Shown here: piece by piece, positions 56,522-64,000 of the stretch | Layout of the letters: each line of letters opens with the position of its first letter | Position numbering within the stretch: position 1 is the first letter of the stretch | Origin: Oxalobacteraceae bacterium AB_14 | GTDB taxonomy: Bacteria; Pseudomonadota; Gammaproteobacteria; Burkholderiales; Burkholderiaceae_D | Assembly: GCA_000381565.1 (NCBI GenBank) | Contig: KB906724.1 | Span: 490,045-554,044, forward strand | Direction of reading: 5' to 3' | DNA: 64,000 nt | Notes under the pieces: model-generated | Databases searched by the model: none | What the model saw: the letters and a program-made list of their open reading frames with translations, nothing else | Told to the model about the DNA's origin: nothing | Position numbers and translations under genes: made by a program

Positions 56522-58252
56522 ATGAGCAAAAAACGGCAATTTTTTCCCCGTCAGGTGGTCGAGGCTGGAGGTAACCGCTGGGACTGGGCCCTGCTGCCCA
56601 TCGTGCTGGCGCTGTTCGTCCTGCTGGCCTACGGCGGCCAGCAAATGGTCCGCCCCTACGAGCTGGGCCAGACGCTCCCGCTGTCGCTGGACCCGGGCTA
56701 CCTGCCTTACTACCTGCTGCGCACCACGCTGCGCATGTTCATCGCGCTGGGCGCGTCGGTGGTGTTCAGCTGCGTGTTCGCCGCCCTCACCACCAAATAC
56801 CGGCTGGCCGAAAAAGTGCTGGTGCCGATGCTCGACATCCTGCAGTCGATCCCCATCCTCGGCTTCCTGTCGATCACGGTCACCGCCTTCATCGCCTTCT
56901 TCCCCGGCAGCCTGCTGGGCGTGGAGTGCGCGGCGATCTTCGCCATCTTCACCTCGCAGGCGTGGAACATGGCGTTCTCGGCCTACCAGGGCTTCCGCAC
57001 CGTGCCGGCCGAATTGTCGGAGGCGGCGCGCGTGTTCCAGCTCTCGGGCTGGCAGCGTTTCTGGCGCCTGGAGCTGCCGTTCGCCATGCCCGGCCTGCTG
57101 TGGAACATGATGATGTCGATGTCCGGCGGCTGGTTCTTCGTGGTGGCGTCGGAAGCGATCTCGGTCTCCGGCCAGGACATCAAACTGCCCGGCATCGGCT
57201 CCTATATCGCCATGGCCATCGCCAACAGCGACATGGGCGCCATCGGCTGGGCCATCCTCACCATGCTGGTCGGGGTGCTGATGTACGACCAATTGTTTTT
57301 CCGCCCACTGCTGGCCTGGGCCGACAAGTTCCGCTTCGAGGAAACCGGCAGCGACACCGCCCAGCAATCGTGGCTGCTGACCTGGCTGCGCCGCACCGAG
57401 CGCACCCAGGCCATGGTCGAATGGTTCGGCAGCCTGCTGTCGCGCTCCATCGCCCTGTTCCGCCTGGGCCACGACGGCACCTCGATCCGCGCCCGCCGCG
57501 ACCAGCCGTCGCTGGTGCCGCAGCGCGTGTGGGACGCGGTGATCGCCGCCGTGGTGTTCTACGCCTTGTGGAGCCTGGGCCACTTCATCAGCACGGAAGT
57601 CGGCTGGGCCGAAGTGGGGCATGTGTTCGTGCTTGGCCTGTACACCTTGGCGCGCGTGATCCTGCTGCTGGCGCTGGCCGCGCTGGTGTGGGTGCCGGTC
57701 GGCGTCTGGATCGGCATGAATCCGCGCTGGGCTTCGCGCACGCAGGCGGTGGCGCAGTTCCTCGCGGCCTTCCCGACCAACCTGGTGTTCCCGGTGGCGG
57801 TGGTGCTGATCGTGCGCTACCACCTGAACCCGGACATCTGGCTGTCGCCGCTGATGATACTCGGCACCCAGTGGTATTTGCTGTTCAACGTGATCGCCGG
57901 CGCCTCCACCATCCCGACCGAGCTGCGTCACGCCGCCAAGAACTTCGGCCTGACCGGCTGGCTCAAATGGCGCCGCTACCTGCTGCCGGCGATCTTCCCC
58001 AGCTTCGTCACCGGCGCCATCACCGCCACCGGCGGCTCGTGGAACGCCAGCATCGTGGCGGAATATGTCAGCTGGGGTCCGACCACGCTCAAGGCGCACG
58101 GCATCGGCAGCTACATCCAGGAGATGACCACCAAAGGTGATTTCCCGCGCATCGCGCTGGGCATCGGTATCATGTGCATCTTCGTCATGGGCTTCAATCA
58201 CTTCGTGTGGCGCCGCCTGTACACCATGGCCGAGAGCCGGCTGCATTTCTAG
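56522..58252 (+). CDS. ABC transporter permease with two fused permease domains
   Basis: The 576-residue membrane protein is two NitT/TauT-type permease domains in one chain. The EAA loops are LSEAARVFQLSGWQRFWRLE (first half) and LRHAAKNFGLTGWLKWRRYL (second half), each followed by L-P-F/A-type turns; about twelve helices in all. The linker (about 260-335) is basic and hydrophilic. It pairs with the ATPase encoded 15 bp downstream, so both transmembrane halves come from one gene. No binding-protein gene adjoins. The substrate is unknown; nitrate, sulfonate and bicarbonate are transported by relatives. Confidence 0.85.
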   Translation: MSKKRQFFPRQVVEAGGNRWDWALLPIVLALFVLLAYGGQQMVRPYELGQTLPLSLDPGYLPYYLLRTTLRMFIALGASVVFSCVFAALTTKYRLAEKVLVPMLDILQSIPILGFLSITVTAFIAFFPGSLLGVECAAIFAIFTSQAWNMAFSAYQGFRTVPAELSEAARVFQLSGWQRFWRLELPFAMPGLLWNMMMSMSGGWFFVVASEAISVSGQDIKLPGIGSYIAMAIANSDMGAIGWAILTMLVGVLMYDQLFFRPLLAWADKFRFEETGSDTAQQSWLLTWLRRTERTQAMVEWFGSLLSRSIALFRLGHDGTSIRARRDQPSLVPQRVWDAVIAAVVFYALWSLGHFISTEVGWAEVGHVFVLGLYTLARVILLLALAALVWVPVGVWIGMNPRWASRTQAVAQFLAAFPTNLVFPVAVVLIVRYHLNPDIWLSPLMILGTQWYLLFNVIAGASTIPTELRHAAKNFGLTGWLKWRRYLLPAIFPSFVTGAITATGGSWNASIVAEYVSWGPTTLKAHGIGSYIQEMTTKGDFPRIALGIGIMCIFVMGFNHFVWRRLYTMAESRLHF

Positions 58253-58267
58253 TATCGGGATCGAATC

Positions 58268-59578
58268 ATGAGCACTCCTATCGTCGAATTGAAATCGGTC
58301 GGCAAGCATTTCCGCGGCGCCGACGGCTCCGCGCGCTCGGTGCTGGAAGGCGTGGACTTCACGCTGCACGAAGGCGAAATCGTCGCGCTGCTGGGCCAAT
58401 CGGGTTCCGGCAAATCGACCATGCTGCGCATCATGGCGGGGCTGATCCAGGCCGATGCGGGCCAGGTGCTGTATCGCGGCATGCCGCTGTACGGCACGGC
58501 GCGCGGCATCCGCATGGTGTTCCAGTCGTTCGCCTTGTTCCCGTGGCTGACGGTGCAAAAGAACGTCGAACTGGGGCTGGAGGCGCAAGGCATGCCGCCC
58601 GAGGAGCGCGCGCGCCGCGCCGAAAAGGTGATTGAGCTGATCGGCCTGTCCGGCTTCGAGGGCGCGCTGCCGCGCGAGCTGTCGGGCGGCATGCGCCAGC
58701 GGGTCGGCATCGCCCGCGCGCTGGTGATGGAGCCGGAAGTGCTGCTGATGGACGAGGCGTTTTCCGCGCTGGACGTGCTGACCGGCGAACGCCTGCGTGA
58801 AGAGATCCTGGAGCTGTGGCAGTCCGGCCAGATCCCGACCAAGGCGATCCTGGTGGTGTCGCACAACATCGAGGAGGCGGTGATGATGGCCGACCGCGTG
58901 CTGATCTTCGCCAGCGATCCCGGCCGCGTGCGCGCCGAGTTGCCGATCTCGCTGCCGCAGCCGCGCAAGGCCGAAGGGCCGGAAGTGCGCCAGCTGATCG
59001 ACAAGGTGTATGAGCTGATGACCGCCGGCGCCGGCCGCCGCGGCTTGATCAGCGAGAAGGAGGTCAAGCTGCAGCTGGGCGACCGTCTGCCGCAGGCCGA
59101 CATCGCGCACATGGAGGGTATCGTCGAGCTGCTGTCCGAAGAGCCGTTCTGCGGCCGCGCCGACCTGCCGCAGCTGGCCGAAGAGACGGAGCTGACCGAC
59201 GCCGAGCTGCTGGAAGTGTTGAACGGCTTGATCCTGCTGGGCTTTGCCTACCTGACCAACGGCGATATCCTGCTGACCGATCTGGGCGGCAGGTACGCGG
59301 CGGCCAGCAACACGGAGCGGCAGGATATCTTCGGCAGGCAGCTGCTTGAGCATGTGCCGCTGATCGCCTACATCTGCCACGGCCTGCAGCAGGACAAGTC
59401 GGGCGACCTGCCGGAGGAACTGTTCCTCAAGCTGCTGCGCTTCACGCTCAGCGAAGAGGAGGCGGAACGCGCGCTGCGCGTGGCCATCGAGTGGGGCCGC
59501 TACGGCGACCTGTTCGAGTACAACTTCAACACCGGCGTGATCCAGCTGTCCGAAGAGGACGAGGAAGACGAACTTTGA
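58268..59578 (+). CDS. ABC ATPase with C-terminal AAA-associated domain
   Basis: A 436-residue protein with a NitT/TauT-type ATPase (Walker A GQSGSGKST, signature LSGGMRQRVGIARAL, Walker B VLLMDEAFSALD) followed by an AAA-associated C-terminal domain (PF09821 type) from about residue 270, including YLTNGDILLTDLGGRYAAAS and ending in an acidic EEDEEDEL. The extra domain is thought to regulate the transporter, but I know of no proven ligand. Walker B has DEA instead of the common DEP. It forms an operon with the double permease. Confidence 0.88.
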   Translation: MSTPIVELKSVGKHFRGADGSARSVLEGVDFTLHEGEIVALLGQSGSGKSTMLRIMAGLIQADAGQVLYRGMPLYGTARGIRMVFQSFALFPWLTVQKNVELGLEAQGMPPEERARRAEKVIELIGLSGFEGALPRELSGGMRQRVGIARALVMEPEVLLMDEAFSALDVLTGERLREEILELWQSGQIPTKAILVVSHNIEEAVMMADRVLIFASDPGRVRAELPISLPQPRKAEGPEVRQLIDKVYELMTAGAGRRGLISEKEVKLQLGDRLPQADIAHMEGIVELLSEEPFCGRADLPQLAEETELTDAELLEVLNGLILLGFAYLTNGDILLTDLGGRYAAASNTERQDIFGRQLLEHVPLIAYICHGLQQDKSGDLPEELFLKLLRFTLSEEEAERALRVAIEWGRYGDLFEYNFNTGVIQLSEEDEEDEL

Positions 59579-59580
59579 GT

Positions 59581-59654
59581 CGTCACTCCCGCGCAAGCGG
59601 GAGTCTATACTGAGCCAGCGTTCTATAGGCTCCCGCCTGCGCGGGAGCGACGGC
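59581..59654. repeat. REP/BIME-like element, copy 6
   Basis: CGTCACTCCCGCGCAAGCGGGAGTC, spacer TATACTGAGCCAGCG and GGCTCCCGCCTGCGCGGGAGCGACGG. The outer A-T pairs of the stem are changed together to G-C (ACTCCC/GGGAGT), which keeps the pairing. It fills the gap between the ABC ATPase and the hemL stop, where it may end both transcripts. Confidence 0.87.
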
Positions 59655-59656
59655 GG

Positions 59657-60964
59657 TCAGGCCGCCAGCTTCTTGAACACGCGGGCGGCGGCGGCGATGG
59701 TCTCGTCGATCACCGCGTCGCTGTGCTGCGCCGAGACGAAGCCCGCCTCGAACGCGGCCGGCGCGAAGTACACGCCTTCGTCCAGCATCGCGTGGAAGAA
59801 CACATTGAAGCGCGCGCGGTCGCCGGCCATCATTTCGGCGTAGTTGTTCGGCGGCGTCTCGCTGAAGTACAGGCCGAACATGCCGCCCACCGCGTCGGCG
59901 CAGAACACGATGCCAGCATCCCTGGCCGCCTTGGTCAGGCCGGCCGCCAGGCGCGCAGCGGTCGCGCTCAGTTTCTCGTAGAAGCCCGGCTCCTGGATGA
60001 TCTTCAGCGTGGTCATGCCCGCCGCCACCGCCACCGGATTGCCCGACAGGGTGCCGGCCTGGTACACGGCGCCCAGCGGCGCCATCTTGCCCATCAATTC
60101 GACGCTGCCGCCGAAGGCCGCCACCGGCAGGCCGCCGCCGATCACCTTGCCCAGCGCCGTCAGGTCCGGCTTGATGCCGTACAGTTCTTGCGCGCCGCCC
60201 AGCGCCACGCGGAAGCCGCACATCACCTCGTCGAAGATCAGCACCGCGCCGTGCTTGGTGCACAGCGCGCGCATCGACTTCAGGAACGCTTCGCTGGCCT
60301 TGATCAGGTTCATATTGCCGGCCACCGGCTCGACGATCACGCAGGCGATTTCGGCGCCGAACGAGGCGAACGCCTGTTCCAGCTGCTGCACGTTGTTATA
60401 GTCCAGCACCAGCGTGTGCTTGACGAAGTCCTCCGGCACGCCGGCCGACGTCGGATTGCCGAAGGTGAGCAGGCCGCTGCCGGCCTTGACCAGCAGCGAA
60501 TCGGCGTGGCCGTGGTAGCAGCCTTCGAACTTGATGATCTTGTCGCGGCCCGTGGCGCCGCGCGCCAGGCGCAGCGCGCTCATGGTCGCCTCGGTGCCCG
60601 AGGAGACCAGGCGCACCTGCTCGATCGACGGCACCAGGCGGCAGATTTCCTCGGCCATCAGGACCTCGCCTTCGGTCGGCGCGCCGAACGACAGGCCGCG
60701 CGCGGCCGCCTCCTGCACCGCCTTCACCACCACCGGATGCGCGTGGCCGACAATGGCCGGGCCCCAGGAGCCGATGTAGTCGATATAGCGCTTGTCGTCC
60801 GCGTCCCAGAAGTACGGGCCTTCGGCGCGGGTGATGAAGCGCGGCGTGCCGCCCACCGAGCGGAAGGCGCGCACCGGCGAGTTGACGCCGCCGGGCGTGG
60901 TTTTCTGGGCGCGTTCGAACAACTCGTCGTTCTTTGAAACCTGGTTTTTGGAAATCGTGGTCAT
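59657..60964 (-). CDS. hemL: Glutamate-1-semialdehyde 2,1-aminomutase
   Basis: HemL makes 5-aminolevulinate from glutamate-1-semialdehyde in the C5 haem pathway. The 435-residue fold-type I PLP enzyme shows [17 protein letters not shown], the substrate gate [31 protein letters not shown] and the PLP lysine Lys273 in [13 protein letters not shown]. It follows thiD by 16 bp on the minus strand. Confidence 0.96.
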   Translation of the reverse strand: MTTISKNQVSKNDELFERAQKTTPGGVNSPVRAFRSVGGTPRFITRAEGPYFWDADDKRYIDYIGSWGPAIVGHAHPVVVKAVQEAAARGLSFGAPTEGEVLMAEEICRLVPSIEQVRLVSSGTEATMSALRLARGATGRDKIIKFEGCYHGHADSLLVKAGSGLLTFGNPTSAGVPEDFVKHTLVLDYNNVQQLEQAFASFGAEIACVIVEPVAGNMNLIKASEAFLKSMRALCTKHGAVLIFDEVMCGFRVALGGAQELYGIKPDLTALGKVIGGGLPVAAFGGSVELMGKMAPLGAVYQAGTLSGNPVAVAAGMTTLKIIQEPGFYEKLSATAARLAAGLTKAARDAGIVFCADAVGGMFGLYFSETPPNNYAEMMAGDRARFNVFFHAMLDEGVYFAPAAFEAGFVSAQHSDAVIDETIAAAARVFKKLAA

Positions 60965-60980
60965 GATGGCATCTTCAATA

Positions 60981-61829
60981 TCAAGTTGGTAAAGCCTGCT
61001 GCATGTGGAAGAAACGGTTCGGGATGAACTTGCCCATGCCGTAGCGCTGGGCGTGCGCCAGCGCGCCGACGGTGTATTCCTGGGCCGCCTTCACCGCGTC
61101 CGGCACGTCGCTGCCGCGCGCCATGAAGGCGGTGATCGCCGCCGACAGCGTGCCGCCGGCGCCAAGGAATGGGCCGGGCATATGCTGCCAGGCGTCGTGG
61201 CTGATCATGCCGTCGGCGCCGAACAGGGTGTTGGCCAGCGTGTTCGGCGCGGCCGTTTCACCCTGCTGCGCGGCGGCGTGGGTGCCGGTCACGAGCACGA
61301 ATTCGCAGCCCAGGGCCAGCAAATGCTCGACGTCGGACTCCATGGTGTCGTCGGCGCCTTCGCGCCAGGTTTCGGCCAGCCGGCCCAGCTCCACCTGCGA
61401 CAGCATCAGCAGCGTGGCCTGCGGCACCAGCAGCTGGCGCAGGGCCGTCAGCAGCTCCTCGACTTCGTCGGCGTCGGCCGGATCGGGCAGGCGGGAACTG
61501 AAGGGATCGAGGATCAGCGGCGCGTCGGGATAGTCGGACAGGATCTCGGCGATGGCCGCGACCTGCTCGACATTGTTCAACGCGCCGACCTTGAAGGCGG
61601 CCATCGTCATGTCTTCCAGGATCACGCGGGCCTGGTCGGAAACCCAGTCGGCATCGATGTCCTGCGCGTCTTCGACGCGGGCACTGTCGCCGATCAGCAA
61701 CGCGGTGGTCACCGCCAGGCCGGTGCAGGAGAGGGCGGAAAATGCTGCCAGGTCGGCCTGGACGCCGATCGCGCCGGCCGGATCGGCGGCGCCGAAGCTT
61801 AATATGAGAGGAGAAGTTTGGTTTTGCAC
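60981..61829 (-). CDS. thiD: Hydroxymethylpyrimidine/phosphomethylpyrimidine kinase-like protein
   Basis: The 282-residue ribokinase-like protein belongs to the ThiD family of thiamine pyrimidine kinases. The substrate-binding start reads [20 protein letters not shown] (usually SGSDxSGGAGIQAD), and the anion-hole motif reads [19 protein letters not shown] (usually GTGCTLSSAIA). These changes, including loss of the usual Cys before TLS, suggest altered specificity or reduced activity. In this bacterial group the gene sits beside hemL and rubredoxin; no other thi gene is near. Confidence 0.78.
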   Translation of the reverse strand: MQNQTSPLILSFGAADPAGAIGVQADLAAFSALSCTGLAVTTALLIGDSARVEDAQDIDADWVSDQARVILEDMTMAAFKVGALNNVEQVAAIAEILSDYPDAPLILDPFSSRLPDPADADEVEELLTALRQLLVPQATLLMLSQVELGRLAETWREGADDTMESDVEHLLALGCEFVLVTGTHAAAQQGETAAPNTLANTLFGADGMISHDAWQHMPGPFLGAGGTLSAAITAFMARGSDVPDAVKAAQEYTVGALAHAQRYGMGKFIPNRFFHMQQALPT

Positions 61830-61886
61830 GGCGGGTAGATTAAGATACCTAATTCAGCATTTTACTTGATTGAAGGGTGGCAGAAC

Positions 61887-62078
61887 GTGAGTAGCAATGA
61901 AACAACGCAGGAGTTCCAGACTTGGATGTGCCTGATCTGTGGCTGGATCTACGACGAACAAGCCGGCTTGCCGGACGAAGGCATCGCGCCAGGCACCCGC
62001 TGGGCCGACGTGCCGATGAACTGGAGCTGCCCGGAATGCGGCGCCCGCAAGGACGATTTCGAGATGGTAGCCATCTGA
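61887..62078 (+). CDS. Rubredoxin
   Basis: A 63-residue iron protein with the four cysteine ligands in CLICG (Cys15, Cys18) and CPECG, and the conserved WIYDEQAGLPDEGIAPGTRW segment. It carries single electrons, for example to alkane hydroxylases or oxygen-stress enzymes. The start is GTG at 61887 with AAGGGTGG upstream. It diverges from thiD and precedes the pil chemosensory genes, a common arrangement in betaproteobacteria. Confidence 0.93.
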   Translation: MSSNETTQEFQTWMCLICGWIYDEQAGLPDEGIAPGTRWADVPMNWSCPECGARKDDFEMVAI

Positions 62079-62107
62079 TACCCCGCGCCGGCCGGCTGGC
62101 GCTTTGT

Positions 62108-62146
62108 TAAGCGTTGCTATTCAGCGTTGCTATTAAGCGTTGCTAC
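62108..62146. repeat. Three 13-bp tandem repeats
   Basis: TAAGCGTTGCTAT, TCAGCGTTGCTAT and TAAGCGTTGCTAC follow each other without gaps in the 128-bp space between rubredoxin and pilG. Copies differ at one or two positions. It could be a slippage product or a multi-copy binding site ahead of pilG. Confidence 0.75.
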
Positions 62147-62206
62147 TAACGCGCCAGGCGCCCCCCTCCTATGCTATGGTGTAGCCACCATTCCAGCGAA
62201 CCGACT

Positions 62207-62614
62207 ATGACGACGACCACGCCGCACGCTAATGCCCTGAAAATCATGGTGATCGACGATAGCAGCACGATACGTCGTTCGGCCGAGATCTTCCTGACCC
62301 AGGCCGGCTACCAGGTAGTGCTGGCCGAGGATGGATTCGACGCGCTGGCCAAGATCAACGACCATCACCCGGCGCTGGTCTTCTGCGACATCCTGATGCC
62401 GCGCCTCGATGGCTACCAGACCTGCGCGCTGATCAAGAAGAGCGCCAAATTCCACGCCACGCCGGTGCTGATGCTGTCGTCCAAGGACGGCCTGTTCGAC
62501 CGCGCGCGCGGCGCCATGGTCGGCTCGGCGGCCTACCTCACCAAACCGTTTACCAAAGACAGCCTGCTGGCCGCGGTGCGCGAGCACACCGGCGGCGTCT
62601 CCACACAAGAATAA
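62207..62614 (+). CDS. pilG: Twitching motility response regulator PilG
   Basis: A 135-residue stand-alone receiver domain: acidic pair in VIDDSST, phosphoacceptor Asp61 in VFCDILMPRLDGY, and conserved lysine in LTKPFTKD. PilG is the CheY-like output of the type IV pilus chemosensory system that promotes pilus extension and cAMP synthesis in Pseudomonas. The ATG at 62207 gives the normal PilG length. The next gene is pilH. Confidence 0.92.
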   Translation: MTTTTPHANALKIMVIDDSSTIRRSAEIFLTQAGYQVVLAEDGFDALAKINDHHPALVFCDILMPRLDGYQTCALIKKSAKFHATPVLMLSSKDGLFDRARGAMVGSAAYLTKPFTKDSLLAAVREHTGGVSTQE

Positions 62615-62646
62615 CTAAGAGAATAACCAAGCTTCAGGGGAATACC

Positions 62647-63012
62647 ATGGCCATACAAAGAATTCTGATCGTCGACGATTCGCCCACGGAGCGCTACTAC
62701 CTGACCGACATCCTGGTCAAGAACGGTTTTTCCGTCTCCACCGCCGAAAACGGCGAGGAAGCGCTGGCCAAGATCAAGGCCGACAAGCCCCAGCTGATCC
62801 TGATGGACGTGGTCATGCCCGGCGCGAATGGCTTCCAGGTCACGCGCGCGATCGCCCGCGATCCCGACCTGCAGGACGTGCCGGTGATTATCTGCTCCAG
62901 CAAGAACCAGGAGACCGACCGTATCTGGGGCCTGCGCCAGGGCGCGCGCGACTACCTGGTGAAACCGGTCGATGCCGCCGAACTGCTGGCCAAAATCGCC
63001 GCCCTCGGCTAA
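62647..63012 (+). CDS. pilH: Twitching motility response regulator PilH
   Basis: A 121-residue receiver: VDDSPTERYYLTDILVKNGF, phosphoacceptor Asp54 in LILMDVVMPGANGFQ, and lysine in YLVKPVD. PilH is the second CheY-like protein, acting against PilG in twitching control. It follows pilG by 32 bp with AGGGGAAT before the ATG and precedes pilI by 3 bp. Confidence 0.93.
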   Translation: MAIQRILIVDDSPTERYYLTDILVKNGFSVSTAENGEEALAKIKADKPQLILMDVVMPGANGFQVTRAIARDPDLQDVPVIICSSKNQETDRIWGLRQGARDYLVKPVDAAELLAKIAALG

Positions 63013-63015
63013 GCG

Positions 63016-63579
63016 ATGAGCAGCCAGACTCCCGATACCCCCTCCACGCCGGCCGGTCCGGAACGGCGCAGCCGCCTGCGCCAGTACCAGGTGCAGCTGC
63101 TCGAGCGCATGCAGGCCGCCAAAACCGGCGTTGCCGCCGGCGGCCGCGAACTGGGCGTGCTGATAGGCGGCCGTTTTTGCCTGCTTGATCTGACGCAGAT
63201 CAGCGAGATCGTTCCGCTGCAACCGGTCACGCCGGTGCCGCTGGCGCAGGACTGGTATCAGGGCCTGGCTAATATACGGGGCAACCTGACCGGCGTGGTC
63301 GACCTGGCGCGCTACCAGGGCCAGGCCACCGGCGACGCCGCTGCCGCCGACTGCCGTTTGATCACATTCGCGCCCGCACTGGGCTTCAACTGCGCACTGC
63401 TGGCCGAGCGCGTGCTGGGCCTGCGCAAGCTGGCCGACATGCAGGCCGCGGAGGCGCAGGACGATGAAGGCCCTGAATGGCGCCGCCAGCATTTCACCGA
63501 TGGCGAGGGCCGGCAATGGACCCGCATCGACCTGGCGCAGCTGGTGCGCGAAGCGCGTTTTCTGCAAGTTGGTTTGTAA
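63016..63579 (+). CDS. pilI: CheW-like adaptor PilI
   Basis: A 187-residue CheW-domain protein linking the PilJ receptor to the ChpA/PilL kinase. GGRFCLLDLTQISEIVPLQP and YQGLANIRGNLTGVVDLARY are the CheW signature regions. The N-terminal 35 residues are basic (PERRSRLRQYQVQLLERMQ). It starts 3 bp after pilH. Confidence 0.9.
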   Translation: MSSQTPDTPSTPAGPERRSRLRQYQVQLLERMQAAKTGVAAGGRELGVLIGGRFCLLDLTQISEIVPLQPVTPVPLAQDWYQGLANIRGNLTGVVDLARYQGQATGDAAAADCRLITFAPALGFNCALLAERVLGLRKLADMQAAEAQDDEGPEWRRQHFTDGEGRQWTRIDLAQLVREARFLQVGL

Positions 63580-63624
63580 GGGCGGCCTGCTGGTGTGGGT
63601 CGCAACTAATCCGGAGAGGGTGTA

Positions 63625-64000
63625 ATGGCTTTCAAGATGGGGTTTTTATCGCGTGGCAACCGGAAGGCCGGCCAGGATCTGGCAGCGAATTCAGAATTCG
63701 GCGAAGCAGGCGATTCGCAGTTCATGCAGGCCGCCGTTCAAGCGGAGCCGGCGCCCGTCGCCGGCAGTCACGCCGACAGCGAAGACAGCGCCGCGCCGCT
63801 GCGCCTGCGCGATGCGCTGGGCCGGCGTGGCAGTGCGCCCGTCGCGGCGGCCGAAGCGGGCACCGGCTTCAAGCTGCCGCTGATCGGCCATCTGCCGGCG
63901 CAGCGCCAGCTGAGCATCCTGTCGACGGCGCTGGCGGTCAGCTTGCTGCTGAGCGCCTTGTTCGTCGCCCTCAACACCATCCACAGCGCCAACCGCTCGA
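63625..64000 (+). CDS. pilJ: Twitching motility methyl-accepting protein PilJ (5' part)
   Basis: An open frame from ATG at 63625 (GGAGAGGG upstream) runs off the window end after 125 residues. It has a long hydrophilic N-terminus (about 90 residues, MAFKMGFLSRGNRKAG) and then LPLIGHLPAQRQLSILSTAL followed by the first membrane helix LAVSLLLSALFVALNT, as in PilJ. PilJ is the receptor of the pilus chemosensory array. Identity rests on this segment and on the pilG-H-I order. Confidence 0.85.
   Translation, partial: MAFKMGFLSRGNRKAGQDLAANSEFGEAGDSQFMQAAVQAEPAPVAGSHADSEDSAAPLRLRDALGRRGSAPVAAAEAGTGFKLPLIGHLPAQRQLSILSTALAVSLLLSALFVALNTIHSANRS

Noticed and set aside
56408..59596. Minus-strand frame of 1062 residues opposite the ABC genes
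   Set aside because: Shadow of two certain genes; low-complexity His/Gln/Arg translation and no ribosome site.

Overview
The window is chromosomal DNA of a GC-rich betaproteobacterium. The protein set and gene order (hemL-thiD-rubredoxin-pilGHIJ, divergent rppH/proS, accBC-prmA-DUF3426, aroE-mtgA behind an RNB ribonuclease and a TonB-like protein) fit the Oxalobacteraceae (Massilia/Duganella/Janthinobacterium group). That placement is inferred from remembered synteny, not from a search. I see no tRNA or rRNA gene, no CRISPR array, no transposase and no prophage or defence island. Almost everything is housekeeping or regulatory.

Layout. 1-2.5 kb: the end of an unidentified gene, a TorF-type porin, then on the minus strand a DapA-family aldolase and a ParA-like protein with a degenerate P-loop. 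2.6-11.1 kb: a complete potassium-uptake locus (an extra small membrane ORF, then kdpF, A, B, C, D, E) behind two direct-repeat pairs that look like tandem KdpE sites. 11.1-13.8 kb (minus): a MoxR ATPase and a vWA protein with a GNAT acetyltransferase gene between them. 14-15.6 kb: two small cytochromes c, a DUF1841 protein and a broken nitroreductase. 15.7-21 kb: rppH/proS, a lytic transglycosylase, a SWIB protein and ffh. 21-26.9 kb: a solute-binding protein, an NHL-type lipoprotein, a three-gene ABC importer, a CcsA/YpjD-type membrane protein and a PP0621-like protein. 26.9-30.7 kb: pilS-pilR-ampD. 30.7-35.2 kb: nrdA-nrdB behind two NrdR-like boxes. 35.3-37.4 kb: a flavin monooxygenase and a divergent MarR regulator sharing two near-identical 19-bp operators. 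37.4-38.3 kb: a gene-less stretch with an orphan terminator. 38.3-39.9 kb: a histone-H1-like protein and a YggT protein. 40-47.1 kb (minus): PfkB kinase, DUF3426 protein, prmA, accC, accB, aroQ, TlpA thioredoxin and a nucleotidyltransferase-like protein. 47.2-55.8 kb: mpl, an esterase, ubiC, an RNB ribonuclease, a TonB-like protein, aroE, mtgA, a pilin-like small protein and corA. 55.8-59.6 kb: an unknown protein and a double-permease/ATPase ABC pair. 59.7-64 kb: hemL and thiD (minus), then rubredoxin and pilG-H-I-J, the last cut by the window end.

How parts work together. KdpD/KdpE should sense potassium limitation and activate kdpFABC. PilS/PilR (pilin transcription) and PilG/H/I/J (twitching chemosensory pathway) are two type IV pilus control modules about 32 kb apart. 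Cell-wall recycling and synthesis genes (ampD, mpl, mtgA, lytic transglycosylase) are scattered through the window.

The main non-coding signal is a family of six short paired-palindrome (REP/BIME-like) elements at about 6.9, 14.8, 18.3, 34.0, 51.8 and 59.6 kb. They sit in intergenic gaps, including inside the kdp and nrd operons and over the 5' end of the lytic transglycosylase gene. I did not find a convincing wholly new multi-gene system. The most rewarding leads are the tandem operators (KdpE, NrdR, MarR), the REP insertions, the orphan terminator/sRNA candidate at 37.8-38.0 kb, and the MoxR-GNAT-vWA and degenerate ParA genes.
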